A stretch of 64,000 bases of DNA from Acinetobacter zhairuonensis. GTDB taxonomy: Bacteria; Pseudomonadota; Gammaproteobacteria; Pseudomonadales; Moraxellaceae. Position numbers and translations under genes: made by a program. The notes under the pieces were generated by a model. It was not told the origin of the DNA. It ran no database searches and saw only the letters and a list, made by a program, of their open reading frames with translations. The stretch is from assembly GCF_022601715.1 (NCBI RefSeq), contig NZ_JAKVIM010000013.1, positions 45,094 to 109,093 on the forward strand. Direction: 5' to 3'. The first letter of the stretch is position 1, and every line of letters begins with the position of its first letter. Below are positions 29,865-38,603 of this stretch, one piece after another.

Positions 29865-30338
29865 ATGACCGTTGAAAATAAAATTGATGAATTAAAAGAT
29901 AAGGCTGCGGAACTTGGCGATGACCTGAAACAAGCCGCAAAAGATGCACAAGCCGAAGGTGAAAAGGTAATTGATGATTTAACAAGTGCAGCTGCTGAAG
30001 TGAAACAAGATGCAGAACAAAAACTGGATGAAGTGAAGCAGAAACTGGACGAGCAACAGGCTGCAGATGAAGATGCAGGTTTTGATAGCACCATAGAAGA
30101 TGCCAAAGCAAAGTGGGCTGAAGTACAGCATCAAGCACAGGAAACCTATGAGCATTTTAAAGCAGAAGCCAGTCATCTATTAGATGAAGCCAAGGTGAAA
30201 TCAGCAGAGCTAAAACAGGAAGCTTCTGTCAAATTTGATGAGTTAAAAGTTCAGGCAACCGAAAAGTTTGATGAACTGAAAAAAGCTGCAACCGATACCC
30301 TAAACAAATTCAAGAAAGATGATCACGATAAATCTTAA
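29865..30338 (+). CDS. Coiled-coil Ala/Lys/Glu repeat protein, 157 aa
   Basis: The ATG at 29865 has AAGG upstream; a GTG at 29859 is also in frame. Almost the whole protein is amphipathic helix built from loose 11-residue units such as KIDELKDKAAELG, EQKLDEVKQKLDE and SVKFDELKVQATEKF, with no Cys, Trp only once, and no signal peptide. This composition resembles LEA-like or apolipoprotein-like stress proteins and YtxH-type proteins, which are held to protect membranes or proteins. That function is inferred from composition. It is a single gene between the HEPN-like gene and a convergent small exported protein. Confidence 0.75.
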   Translation: MTVENKIDELKDKAAELGDDLKQAAKDAQAEGEKVIDDLTSAAAEVKQDAEQKLDEVKQKLDEQQAADEDAGFDSTIEDAKAKWAEVQHQAQETYEHFKAEASHLLDEAKVKSAELKQEASVKFDELKVQATEKFDELKKAATDTLNKFKKDDHDKS

Positions 30339-30386
30339 CTTGAACAGTTGTCACAATCTCTCGCTCGGCATGGACGTTGAGTGAGT

Positions 30387-30689
30387 TTAGGGATCAAGAC
30401 TTATCCATTCTATCTGACGAATCAGGTTATCCACGATCGTCAAAAAATACTGCTTCCCATCTATTTCATAGACATAACGCATTGCTCTGTATTGCTTTTG
30501 ATTTTCGGTAAAAGTATAGCTGCTCATCGAATTGGGTGATTGCCCCATGCGCGTCACAAGCTCGTGAAAACTGTCCCCAACATGAATGATGGTGCCTGAA
30601 GCTGTTTTGACACTTGAAGCCTGAAAAGTTTCAGCTTGCAGTAGAGGGGAAAATGTCAGACCCAGAAAAAACAGGAGTGGAAATTTCAT
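30387..30689 (-). CDS. Small exported protein, DUF2845-like
   Basis: 100 residues with the signal peptide MKFPLLFFLGLTFSPLLQA. The mature part (SGTIIHVGDSFHELVTRMGQSPNSMSSY...RYVYEIDGKQYFLTIVDNLIRQIEWI) has the layout of small periplasmic BamE-like or DUF2845-type domains: a helix after a GDS motif and then antiparallel strands. Function is unknown. It is convergent with the coiled-coil gene and divergent from apbC. Confidence 0.75.
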   Translation of the reverse strand: MKFPLLFFLGLTFSPLLQAETFQASSVKTASGTIIHVGDSFHELVTRMGQSPNSMSSYTFTENQKQYRAMRYVYEIDGKQYFLTIVDNLIRQIEWISLDP

Positions 30690-31015
30690 GTGGTATGCCC
30701 CGTGTTGTTAAGAAGCGCTATTTAGAATAATTTTTTAATCGGTCACCAAAATGAAATGTTGTTATTTCTCCAATGTAGGCTCAAATAGGGGTGTGAACAT
30801 CAGGAGATTTGTTATTGTGGAGCATTACGAACTTATGTGCTGATGAAATGAAAGAAGCCGCTTGCGTTTCCAGATTGCTTTTTGCTTAAAATCTGACAAA
30901 TTTACTCGGTTTTTATTGCCTGATTTAAACAGCAACGCAGTACAACGCTTAACCTGATTGAAAATAACCGTTAAACTATGCCATTCAGCTGTATATCCAG
31001 ACTTGGAGTAAATGT
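30690..31015. other. Intergenic region upstream of apbC
   Basis: 326 bp between divergent genes. GGAG for apbC lies at its right end. No other feature is visible. Confidence 0.4.
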
Positions 31016-32269
31016 ATGTCGTGGCTTTCTTCACTTAAATCTGTTTTTTCACCTGCGCAGGAGGTGAAGGAAGAAGAAATCCAGCAGGTTTTACAGCAGT
31101 ACATTTTGCCGAATTCAACTCACGCATTAAAAGACCGTATTTCACAAATTAATGTGCAAGGTCGAGTCTTACAAATCACAATTAATACCTATCCTGAAGA
31201 AGCCGATCATTTACAGCAAATCCATGATGATTTGGCGGATGCCCTAGAGAAGTGTGGCATTCAGGAACTGAACATGCATGTGATTCAGCAAAAAACAGGA
31301 CACAAGGCGGGCGGTTGTGGACATGACCATGCCCAAGGTGAGAGTTGTTCTACGCCTGCCAAAAATGAAAAAAGTAATTTACCTCCAGTGATGGATGCTG
31401 CTGCCCCAGCTCAGACTGAAACAGAAACAGATCCGAATAATCCACCAATTGCCAAGGCTGCACCACAACAACGTGATGTGCCTAAACACCCACGAATTCA
31501 AAATGTGATTTTGGTGTCTTCGGGCAAAGGTGGGGTTGGTAAATCGACGACCACGGTGAATCTAGCGTTGGCATTACAACAATTGGGATTGAAAGTTGGT
31601 GTATTAGATGCCGACATTTATGGTCCAAGTATTCCAACCATGTTGGGCAATGCGGGTAAAACCCCAATGATCGAGGCGGAAAACTTTGTCCCACTCGATG
31701 CTTATGGTCTTGCTGTACTATCAATCGGTCATTTGACTGGCGATCATAATACGCCTGTAGCATGGCGTGGTCCAAAAGCCACGGGTGCGCTCATGCAATT
31801 GTTCAATCAAACCTTATGGCCAGATTTGGATGTCTTGGTGATTGATATGCCACCGGGTACAGGGGATATTCAATTAACCCTTGCACAGCGTATTCCAGTG
31901 ACAGGTGCGGTGATTGTCACCACACCACAAAACGTGGCACTCATGGATGCAACCAAAGGGATTGAACTGTTTAACCGCGTGCAGATTCCAGTGATGGGGG
32001 TGATTGAAAACATGTCGACCCATATTTGCTCGAATTGCGGATTTGAAGAACAAATTTTTGGTACTGGTGGTGGTGATAAATTGTCTGAGCAATATCACAT
32101 TCCGCTTTTAGGTCGTTTACCTTTAGATGCAAAAATTCGTGAAAATGCAGATGCAGGTCAGCCGTCAGTGATTGCAGGAGATGCTGCTGCGGAAAGCTAT
32201 TTAGCCATTGCTGAAAAAATTGCGGCAAAATTAACGAAAGCAGAAAAAGAGAAAAATCGTATTTTTTAA
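31016..32269 (+). CDS. apbC: ApbC/Mrp Fe-S cluster carrier ATPase
   Basis: 417 residues. The N-terminal MIP18/DUF59 domain (about 1-85) is followed by a linker rich in His and Cys (GGCGHDHAQGESC) and a MinD-type P-loop ATPase. The deviant Walker A motif is SSGKGGVGKSTTTVNLALAL. The cluster-binding CxxC is in HICSNCGFEEQIFG. These proteins bind and transfer 4Fe-4S clusters to apoproteins. The ATG is preceded by GGAG, and a strong terminator follows. The linker is longer than in E. coli Mrp (369 aa). Confidence 0.94.
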   Translation: MSWLSSLKSVFSPAQEVKEEEIQQVLQQYILPNSTHALKDRISQINVQGRVLQITINTYPEEADHLQQIHDDLADALEKCGIQELNMHVIQQKTGHKAGGCGHDHAQGESCSTPAKNEKSNLPPVMDAAAPAQTETETDPNNPPIAKAAPQQRDVPKHPRIQNVILVSSGKGGVGKSTTTVNLALALQQLGLKVGVLDADIYGPSIPTMLGNAGKTPMIEAENFVPLDAYGLAVLSIGHLTGDHNTPVAWRGPKATGALMQLFNQTLWPDLDVLVIDMPPGTGDIQLTLAQRIPVTGAVIVTTPQNVALMDATKGIELFNRVQIPVMGVIENMSTHICSNCGFEEQIFGTGGGDKLSEQYHIPLLGRLPLDAKIRENADAGQPSVIAGDAAAESYLAIAEKIAAKLTKAEKEKNRIF

Positions 32270-32293
32270 TGCCATTTAGCCTTTGAAGAAAAA

Positions 32294-32324
32294 TAAAAAA
32301 ACGCTCGATGACGAGCGTTTTTTT
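32294..32324. terminator. Bidirectional terminator after apbC
   Basis: ACGCTCG / CGAGCGT arms around ATGA, flanked by A and T runs. It is shared between apbC (+) and the TRAP permease (-). Confidence 0.92.
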
Positions 32325-32356
32325 ATGCGTGTAGAAGTACGCATGCGACAAAGTCA

Positions 32357-34372
32357 CTAAGAAAGTTGTTGGTGTGGCGTGCCTTTTTTACGTGCCTGCA
32401 AGACGTTCATGACAACCGCAACAATGACCATTGCAGTCCCAATAATATCGGTCATGGTTTCAGGCACAATCATAAGTAAAGCGCCTGCACCCATAAACAG
32501 TCGCCAAAACCAATTTAGTTCAGTTTTAAAATAACCTTCCACCGCAGCCCCTAAAGCCAAAATCCCTATAATGGAAGTCAGGAAAATACTGATAACGGTA
32601 CTCCATGCAGGTAAGGCAAACTCACGTGCATTCACTGCCACACTCGTGGTATCAATCATCAGCATGGCAGGGTTATAGACAAATAAGAAAGGCACGATAA
32701 ATCCTGCCAAAGATAGTTTAAGTGCCTGAAAACCCGTCCGCATCGGATCACCACCAGCAATACCTGCGCCTGCAAACGCAGCTAGCGCCACGGGAGGGGT
32801 AATATTGGCAAACAACCCAAAGTAGAACACAAACATATGTGCCACCAAGGTTGGAATATCAAAATTGGCTAAAGCAGGTGCTGCCATGGTTGCGGTAATA
32901 ATATAGGCAGGAATGGAAGGTAAGCCCATGCCCAAAATCATCGAAGCAATCATGGTGAAAAATAAGGTTAGGAATAAGCTCCCTGCACCAATGCTCATAA
33001 TGGAGGAGGTCATCACCGTACCAAAACTGGTTAAACTCACCACACCAATAATAATCCCCACGAGCGCACAGGCTGCCATAACGGAGAGTGATTGTTTGGC
33101 ACCATCAACCAGTGCATCCAAAATATCCTGAAAGCTCATACGGGTTGTTTTTCGGCATGCTGCAATAATGATGGTCAGGAAAATGGTATAGACCGCTGCA
33201 TAACTGACGGGAATGGACTGAAATAAAAAAATGACCAAGGCAATAATGGGAATCAGCAAATGCCCACGTTCTTTTAAGACATCTTTGACTTTAGGCAGAT
33301 CTGCTTTCGGTACACCACGTAGATGATCTTTACCTGCACGAAAATGAACTTGTGCCATTACACCTAAGTAATAGAGCAGCGCAGGTAAAGCACCCGCTAA
33401 AGCAATCGTGCCATAACTGACACCCGTTGTTTCAGCCATGATAAACGCACTGGCACCCATGACTGGCGGTAAAATTTGTCCACCGACAGATGCACTGGCT
33501 TCGACGGCTCCTGCAAAGTTTTTGTGATATCCAATTTTCTTCATCAGGGGAATAGTGAACGAACCTGTTCCCACAACATTGGCGACAGCGGTGCCATTAA
33601 TACTGCCCATAAAACCACTGGAAATGACCGCGACTTTGGCAGGACCGCCTTGTTTGTGTCCAGCCAGCGCCATTGCCAGATCATTGAACAGTTTGCCCAT
33701 CCCTGATTTTGCTAAAAATGCCCCAAACAGAATAAATAAGAAGATAAAAGTAACCGATGCGCCAATCGCAGATGAATATAAGCCCTCGGTTTTTAAATAC
33801 ATTTGCCCAAAAATATCACTGATGCTGTAAGGGCGAGTAAGCAAGCGGTCAGGCATCCAGTCCAGATGACTGACAAATGGGTAGGCTAAGAAAATCAGCC
33901 CTAAAATTGGGAGCATCCAACCCATCACCCGTCTTGTCGCTTCAATCACCAAAAAGACGGTCATAATGGCAAAGACAATATCCAGTTGATTTGGAATCCC
34001 CCCGCGCGTGGTCATAATCTCTTGATATTCTTTCCATAAATAAAAAAAGGAGGCTACGGATGCGAGCATTAAAATCCAATCCATCCACGCCACATGCTGA
34101 CGGCTCCCTTTTTGACGAGCTGGATATAGTAGAAAAATTAAAGCCAAACCAATGGCGACATGGGCGGAACGTTGAATCAGTTCGGGCAAAGGATTGAAGG
34201 TAATAAAGATATGAAATAAGGAATAGCAAATCGCGAGTACTGCAATAAACCAGCGGATTGATTTATTTATAGGAGTTCGGGTGACGGACTCGCGGTCAAA
34301 TTGCTCTAGAAGTGCTTGTTGTTTTTCTGGATCTAATTGTTCAAGCGTTATTTTTTCTTCGGCATCTTTCAT
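32357..34372 (-). CDS. TRAP transporter, fused 4TM/12TM permease
   Basis: 671 residues from the ATG at 34372, which has GGAG seven bases upstream; a longer reading from 34468 would overlap DUF1850 widely. The protein is hydrophobic throughout, with a small-subunit-like N-terminal part fused to a DctM-type large permease (GSINGTAVANVVGTGSFTIPLMKKIGY, GGQILPPVMGASAFIMAE, GMGLPSIPAYIITATMAAPAL). Such fused permeases work with TAXI binding proteins in sodium- or proton-coupled uptake. Its start overlaps the DUF1850 stop by four bases (ATGA), so translation is probably coupled. Confidence 0.93.
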   Translation of the reverse strand: MKDAEEKITLEQLDPEKQQALLEQFDRESVTRTPINKSIRWFIAVLAICYSLFHIFITFNPLPELIQRSAHVAIGLALIFLLYPARQKGSRQHVAWMDWILMLASVASFFYLWKEYQEIMTTRGGIPNQLDIVFAIMTVFLVIEATRRVMGWMLPILGLIFLAYPFVSHLDWMPDRLLTRPYSISDIFGQMYLKTEGLYSSAIGASVTFIFLFILFGAFLAKSGMGKLFNDLAMALAGHKQGGPAKVAVISSGFMGSINGTAVANVVGTGSFTIPLMKKIGYHKNFAGAVEASASVGGQILPPVMGASAFIMAETTGVSYGTIALAGALPALLYYLGVMAQVHFRAGKDHLRGVPKADLPKVKDVLKERGHLLIPIIALVIFLFQSIPVSYAAVYTIFLTIIIAACRKTTRMSFQDILDALVDGAKQSLSVMAACALVGIIIGVVSLTSFGTVMTSSIMSIGAGSLFLTLFFTMIASMILGMGLPSIPAYIITATMAAPALANFDIPTLVAHMFVFYFGLFANITPPVALAAFAGAGIAGGDPMRTGFQALKLSLAGFIVPFLFVYNPAMLMIDTTSVAVNAREFALPAWSTVISIFLTSIIGILALGAAVEGYFKTELNWFWRLFMGAGALLMIVPETMTDIIGTAMVIVAVVMNVLQARKKGTPHQQLS

Positions 34373-34875
34373 TGACATACTCCTAAGGTCCAAACTTTCC
34401 AGATTGGGATATGTTGAACAGTAATTTTGACCAAACTGTAGTCTGGTAGCTGTTCCGACACCGTCCATTGGTGTCGATCAAAGATTATTTGACCCTGCAT
34501 ATTACGTGAAACCATCCAATTAATTTCTTTTATGAATGTATTCACTTGCAAGCGAACATGCTCATTTTCTTGGGATAATACTGGGGCTGTTGAGGGGGTA
34601 CCTGCACCAAAGGATACCAGTTCGGTATCCGTCAGTATAAAACCCTGTGATGCACGTTGGTAATGCTCAGACCAAGGTGTTTTTTCCACTGAATGCAGCC
34701 ATTTTAGTTGAAATGACTCGGCGGGAATGACACATTCTCGAGCGGAAGCGGGCAGGGTAACAACGGTTGTAATGACTGGAAAAATGTACGTTAGCCCTAA
34801 TCCCGCAAGAGTCACAAGCACCAAAATAATGACACTTGTGATGGCTCGATTATTTTTTCGTAGCAGCCACTTCAT
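34369..34875 (-). CDS. DUF1850 protein of the TAXI-TRAP operon
   Basis: 168 residues with one N-terminal membrane segment (ITSVIILVLVTLAGLGLTYIF) and a periplasmic domain containing FQLKWLHSVEKTPWSEHYQ and FGAGTPST, typical of DUF1850. The family is found between TAXI binding proteins and fused TRAP permeases, as here, and is taken to be an accessory part of the transporter. It overlaps the upstream gene by 26 bp and the downstream gene by 4 bp. Confidence 0.88.
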   Translation of the reverse strand: MKWLLRKNNRAITSVIILVLVTLAGLGLTYIFPVITTVVTLPASARECVIPAESFQLKWLHSVEKTPWSEHYQRASQGFILTDTELVSFGAGTPSTAPVLSQENEHVRLQVNTFIKEINWMVSRNMQGQIIFDRHQWTVSEQLPDYSLVKITVQHIPIWKVWTLGVCQ

Positions 34876-35857
34876 CGTAGTATTTTTTTGCTCCAGGATG
34901 TAATGGTGCGACTAAACCTTGTTGTGCAGTTTCTAAACTAATTTCTGTGGCAGCCTGATGTGAATTGGCTAAGGTCGGTAAGCTATCAAAGAAAGTTTTA
35001 GTGAGTTTGTAGCCATCATCTTCTGATACATCAGAACGAACCACTAAGGCATTCATAATGGCTGCGGTTGGAATGTCTTCGGCATTGCCATAAGTGCCTT
35101 TCGGAATCACTTTAGATAAGAAATAGCTCTGGTTTTTGGCAATTTCTTTTACTTTGTTCGGATCAATGCTGACCAGTTGCAGGTCAAAGCCTTGCTGTAA
35201 TTCCATCAGAGAGGAGTTCGGAATACCACTGGTTAAGAATGCAGCATCAATTTTTCCACCTTTTAAAGCATCTGCGGCTTCAGCGTAGCCCAAATAATCC
35301 ACTTTCACGTCGTTATAGGTAATGCCAAAACCATTGAGTAAGGTGCGGGCATTCACTTCCACGCCAGAGTTTTGTGCACCAACTGCAATGCGTTTGCCTT
35401 TTAGGTCTTCAAGTTTTTGAATGCCTGATTTTTTTGAGGCAACAATTTGTACGTAGTTCGGATACAGTGCGGCAATCTGCTGCACATTGGAGATTTTTTC
35501 TTTGAAGCTGCCTGTACCCTGAATAGCTTCGGTCAGACTGTCACTCATGACAAATGCCATTTCGACTTTATTCTGCTTTAACAGATTCAGGTTTTCGACC
35601 GAAGCTCCTGTGGTTTGGGTTTTGGAATTTACGCCGTAGGTTTTATGGTAAATCTCTGCCAAGCTGGTGCCAATGACATTATAAGGACCAGATGCACCAC
35701 CAGTGGCAATACTGACAAATTTGGTTTGTAGGGTATCAGTTGCTGCTTGTTGTGATGCAGCTTGATCATTACTTTGCGGTTTACCGTTGTCGTTGGAACA
35801 AGCACCCAAGGCTGCTACAGCCACAGTCAATCCTGCAACTTTCATCCATTTTTTCAT
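34850..35857 (-). CDS. TAXI-family TRAP substrate-binding lipoprotein
   Basis: 335 residues. The signal sequence MKKWMKVAGLTVAVAALGAC ends in a lipobox with Cys20, so the mature protein is probably anchored in the periplasm. SIATGGASGPYNVIGTSLAEIYHK and EDLKGKRIAVGAQNSGVEVNARTLL are typical of TAXI proteins, which bind dicarboxylates or amino acids such as glutamate. The ligand cannot be read here. It is the first gene of a three-gene operon with DUF1850 and the fused permease. Confidence 0.93.
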   Translation of the reverse strand: MKKWMKVAGLTVAVAALGACSNDNGKPQSNDQAASQQAATDTLQTKFVSIATGGASGPYNVIGTSLAEIYHKTYGVNSKTQTTGASVENLNLLKQNKVEMAFVMSDSLTEAIQGTGSFKEKISNVQQIAALYPNYVQIVASKKSGIQKLEDLKGKRIAVGAQNSGVEVNARTLLNGFGITYNDVKVDYLGYAEAADALKGGKIDAAFLTSGIPNSSLMELQQGFDLQLVSIDPNKVKEIAKNQSYFLSKVIPKGTYGNAEDIPTAAIMNALVVRSDVSEDDGYKLTKTFFDSLPTLANSHQAATEISLETAQQGLVAPLHPGAKKYYDEVAATKK

Positions 35858-36087
35858 GTGACACTCCGTGCACTATTCTTGTAAGACTTCTAGTTATTTC
35901 TAAGTGGTAAATGTATTTACACCCTATATAGATACTGTATGCACAGGGGATAAGCAAATGTTTTTGTATGAATTGTATACAACTTTTGGAGGGTGAAAAT
36001 TGCAACAGAAAGCACAGAGGCATTAATGAGTATCGAATGGAATGAATAAGATGAGAATTAAGGAGGATTTAGTTAGGCGGACTTCAT

Positions 36088-36648
36088 TCATTCAGCAGGT
36101 TCATGTAGAAATTTTACTTCACGTTTATGCCATTTACGCAGGACTGTCCAGCGCCAAATGATGCGCGTACTAATATACAGAAGCAGTGCCGCCAATAACG
36201 CTTCAAGCACGAGCCCAGTCACTAAAATTTTGGCAAGATGCAGGTCGATATGTCCATGCCCAAAATTTTTAATCCAGTTCAAAATTTGATGTAATACGCC
36301 TAAAATCATATCTTTATCAATCATATTGACTTGGAAGATTTTACTGCCTAACCAAAAGCCTAGATATAGAATTGGTACAACGGTGAGCGGATTAGACAAC
36401 CATGCCAGCGTCAAACTGAGCGGTAAATTGACTTCAATCAGTAAAACGGTCAGAACAATAAAGACACTGTGAAAAGGCACAGGCAAAATGCCCCAGAACG
36501 TTCCAATAAAGACCGCATGAGAAATAGATTTTCGATTGACGTACCAAAGCACTGGATTTAAGGTGCGTTGACCAAAAATCCGCATAAATTTGAGTTGGTT
36601 GACTTTTTCGGGAGAGGGAAGCCAAGATTGGAAAAATTTCTTTGCCAT
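36088..36648 (-). CDS. DUF2062 membrane protein
   Basis: 186 residues with about three to four hydrophobic segments. SISHAVFIGTFWGILPVPFHSVFIV and LAWLSNPLTVVPILYLGFWLGSKI are the conserved parts of DUF2062. Function is unknown. It is a single gene between the TRAP operon and a divergent LysE-type gene. Confidence 0.87.
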   Translation of the reverse strand: MAKKFFQSWLPSPEKVNQLKFMRIFGQRTLNPVLWYVNRKSISHAVFIGTFWGILPVPFHSVFIVLTVLLIEVNLPLSLTLAWLSNPLTVVPILYLGFWLGSKIFQVNMIDKDMILGVLHQILNWIKNFGHGHIDLHLAKILVTGLVLEALLAALLLYISTRIIWRWTVLRKWHKREVKFLHEPAE

Positions 36649-37018
36649 GCGAAATCAGCTTTTCAGGACAGGGTATTGTGCATGATTTAGGGGTGAAACG
36701 ATAGTTCAATTCCCTTAACAGCTGTAAGGAAATATGCAGAAGTTTCACCCTTCAAACTGAAAATAAACTTAAAAAACGTTTATTCATGCATCTACCTTAT
36801 ATTTAATGAGATTTAAAACACAAATATCAAGTTAAAAGTGAAATATATTCTTACAGAATGACTTTGAGGTTTTGTGCTGCACTCTCATGTTAATGACCTG
36901 ATTTATAAATATTTAATGTTTAAATTCTAGTTGGATAGCGGTTTTCCTTTACAACAATTTTTTTGCTATATTGAATCAATTGAACTAGGCTGCATTCACT
37001 CAAATGTGAGGTGAGCGT
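36649..37018. other. Divergent intergenic region
   Basis: 370 bp of AT-rich DNA between DUF2062 (-) and the LysE-type gene (+). GAGGTGAG at 37008-37015 is the ribosome binding site of the latter. Nothing else is visible. Confidence 0.4.
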
Positions 37019-37612
37019 ATGGTTTCATTGTTCTTTATAGGATTGGTGGTTTCGCTATTATTAACCCCTGGTCCAACCAATACGCTGCTTGCATCATCTG
37101 GCATTCAAGTTGGCATTCGCAAATCTTTTCGTCTTATTCCTGCCGAAGCCTTTGGCTATCTCATCTCGATTACCGTTTGGGGTGTCGTTATAGGCACGGT
37201 TTCTCGGCATTACCCATTAATTCCAACCTTGCTTAAACTGTTTAGTGCCGCTTATATTTTATTTCTGGCAATTAAGCTTTGGAAAACTGCGGATGTTGAA
37301 GAAAGCTTTACGCAGCCGAGCATCCGTGCGCGTGAGCTGTTCCTTGCAACATTGTTAAATCCCAAAGCTTTGCTTTTTGCATCGGCTATTTTCCCAGCCA
37401 TTGTTTGGGTTAGAGCAGATACTTATGTAGCACATATGCTGGTTTTTCTCATTCTGCTGGTTCCGATTGCTTTTTTCTGGACTTTTATTGGCTCTATTTT
37501 GGCAACCAATCGAGTACGCTGGTTGACCAAGTCCAATCTACAAAAAACCGCCTCGATTGTTTTGGTGAGTTTTTCTATTCCTCTCAGTTATTCTGCACTT
37601 CTGAGTCTGTAA
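37019..37612 (+). CDS. LysE/RhtB-family exporter
   Basis: 197 residues with about six hydrophobic segments. The N-terminal signature LLLTPGPTNTLLASSGIQVG and the later LATLLNPKALLFASAIFP are typical of the LysE/RhtB group, which exports amino acids and related small molecules. The substrate is unknown. The gene has a strong ribosome binding site and lies 128 bp before dcd on the same strand, so co-transcription is possible. Confidence 0.88.
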   Translation: MVSLFFIGLVVSLLLTPGPTNTLLASSGIQVGIRKSFRLIPAEAFGYLISITVWGVVIGTVSRHYPLIPTLLKLFSAAYILFLAIKLWKTADVEESFTQPSIRARELFLATLLNPKALLFASAIFPAIVWVRADTYVAHMLVFLILLVPIAFFWTFIGSILATNRVRWLTKSNLQKTASIVLVSFSIPLSYSALLSL

Positions 37613-37740
37613 TTATGCCGCTGTCATTGTCCTAGCCACATCTGCAAAGATGATGTGTTCAGGGGCGTTCGTATTTCCATTAAGGCTGAATTAAGTTAAA
37701 GTACAGCGCAAGAATTGATTCAAGTTTTGGAAATAAAAGA

Positions 37741-38310
37741 ATGGCTATTAAGTCTGATCGTTGGATTCGCGAAATGAGCGAAAAACACGGCATGATTGAA
37801 CCGTATGCTGAGAATCAGGTGCGTTTTGATGAGCATGGCGAAAAGCTCATTTCTTATGGCGTATCGAGTTATGGTTACGACGTTCGCTGTGCACGTGAAT
37901 TTAAAGTGTTCACCAATGTTCACTCTGCAATTGTAGATCCAAAACATTTCGATGAAAAAAGCTTTATTGATATCGAGTCGGATGTTTGTATCATTCCGCC
38001 AAACTCTTTTGCCTTAGCGCGTACAGTCGAGTATTTCCGTATTCCGCGTAATGTCCTCACGGTATGCTTAGGTAAATCGACTTATGCACGCTGCGGTATT
38101 ATTGTAAATGTGACACCATTGGAACCTGAATGGGAAGGTCACGTGACACTGGAGTTTTCTAATACCACGAATTTGCCTGCACGTATTTATGCGGGTGAAG
38201 GTGTCGCACAAATGCTGTTCTTTGAAAGCGATGAAGTATGTGAAACTTCTTATAAAGACCGTGGTGGTAAGTACCAAGGTCAAACAGGTGTAACTTTACC
38301 GAAGGCTTAA
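37741..38310 (+). CDS. dcd: dCTP deaminase
   Basis: 189 residues, near the E. coli length (193). The enzyme deaminates dCTP to dUTP, supplying dTMP synthesis. The conserved [31 protein letters not shown] region carries the nucleotide-binding Arg and the catalytic Glu, and the C-terminal [15 protein letters not shown] lid is complete. Two hairpin terminators follow in tandem. Confidence 0.96.
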   Translation: MAIKSDRWIREMSEKHGMIEPYAENQVRFDEHGEKLISYGVSSYGYDVRCAREFKVFTNVHSAIVDPKHFDEKSFIDIESDVCIIPPNSFALARTVEYFRIPRNVLTVCLGKSTYARCGIIVNVTPLEPEWEGHVTLEFSNTTNLPARIYAGEGVAQMLFFESDEVCETSYKDRGGKYQGQTGVTLPKA

Positions 38311-38336
38311 TTTTTACTTCGATTTTGGAGCACCCC

Positions 38337-38372
38337 AAAAACCTATTTGTGCAGACAAATAGGTTTTTTTAT
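38337..38372 (+). terminator. Terminator of dcd
   Basis: Arms AAAACCTATTTGT and ACAAATAGGTTTT around GCAG, followed by a T run. Confidence 0.92.
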
Positions 38373-38419
38373 TTTCTGAAATAAGCATTCAGCACGATAT
38401 TTATCAATGCTTCATTCAT

Positions 38420-38451
38420 CGGAAAATGCGGACATTTTCCGAGTTTTTTTT
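38420..38451 (+). terminator. Second terminator-like hairpin after dcd
   Basis: Arms CGGAAAATG and CATTTTCCG around CGGA, followed by AG and a T run. It isolates dcd from the downstream secreted-protein genes. Confidence 0.85.
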
Positions 38452-38603
38452 GCAATCGTGTAATTATTCAGCATAATGAGGACTAAAAATGTCTTGGTGA
38501 AATGTATCCCTCAGGGGTCACATTTGACAGTAAAACAAAGCATAACCAAGTCTAGGATGAACAAAATAATGATGCGGAGCATCAAATAACAAGGAAGGTC
38601 GCG

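Noticed and set aside
30825..31034. Minus-strand frame upstream of apbC
   Set aside because: It runs antisense into the apbC start and shows no protein-like composition.
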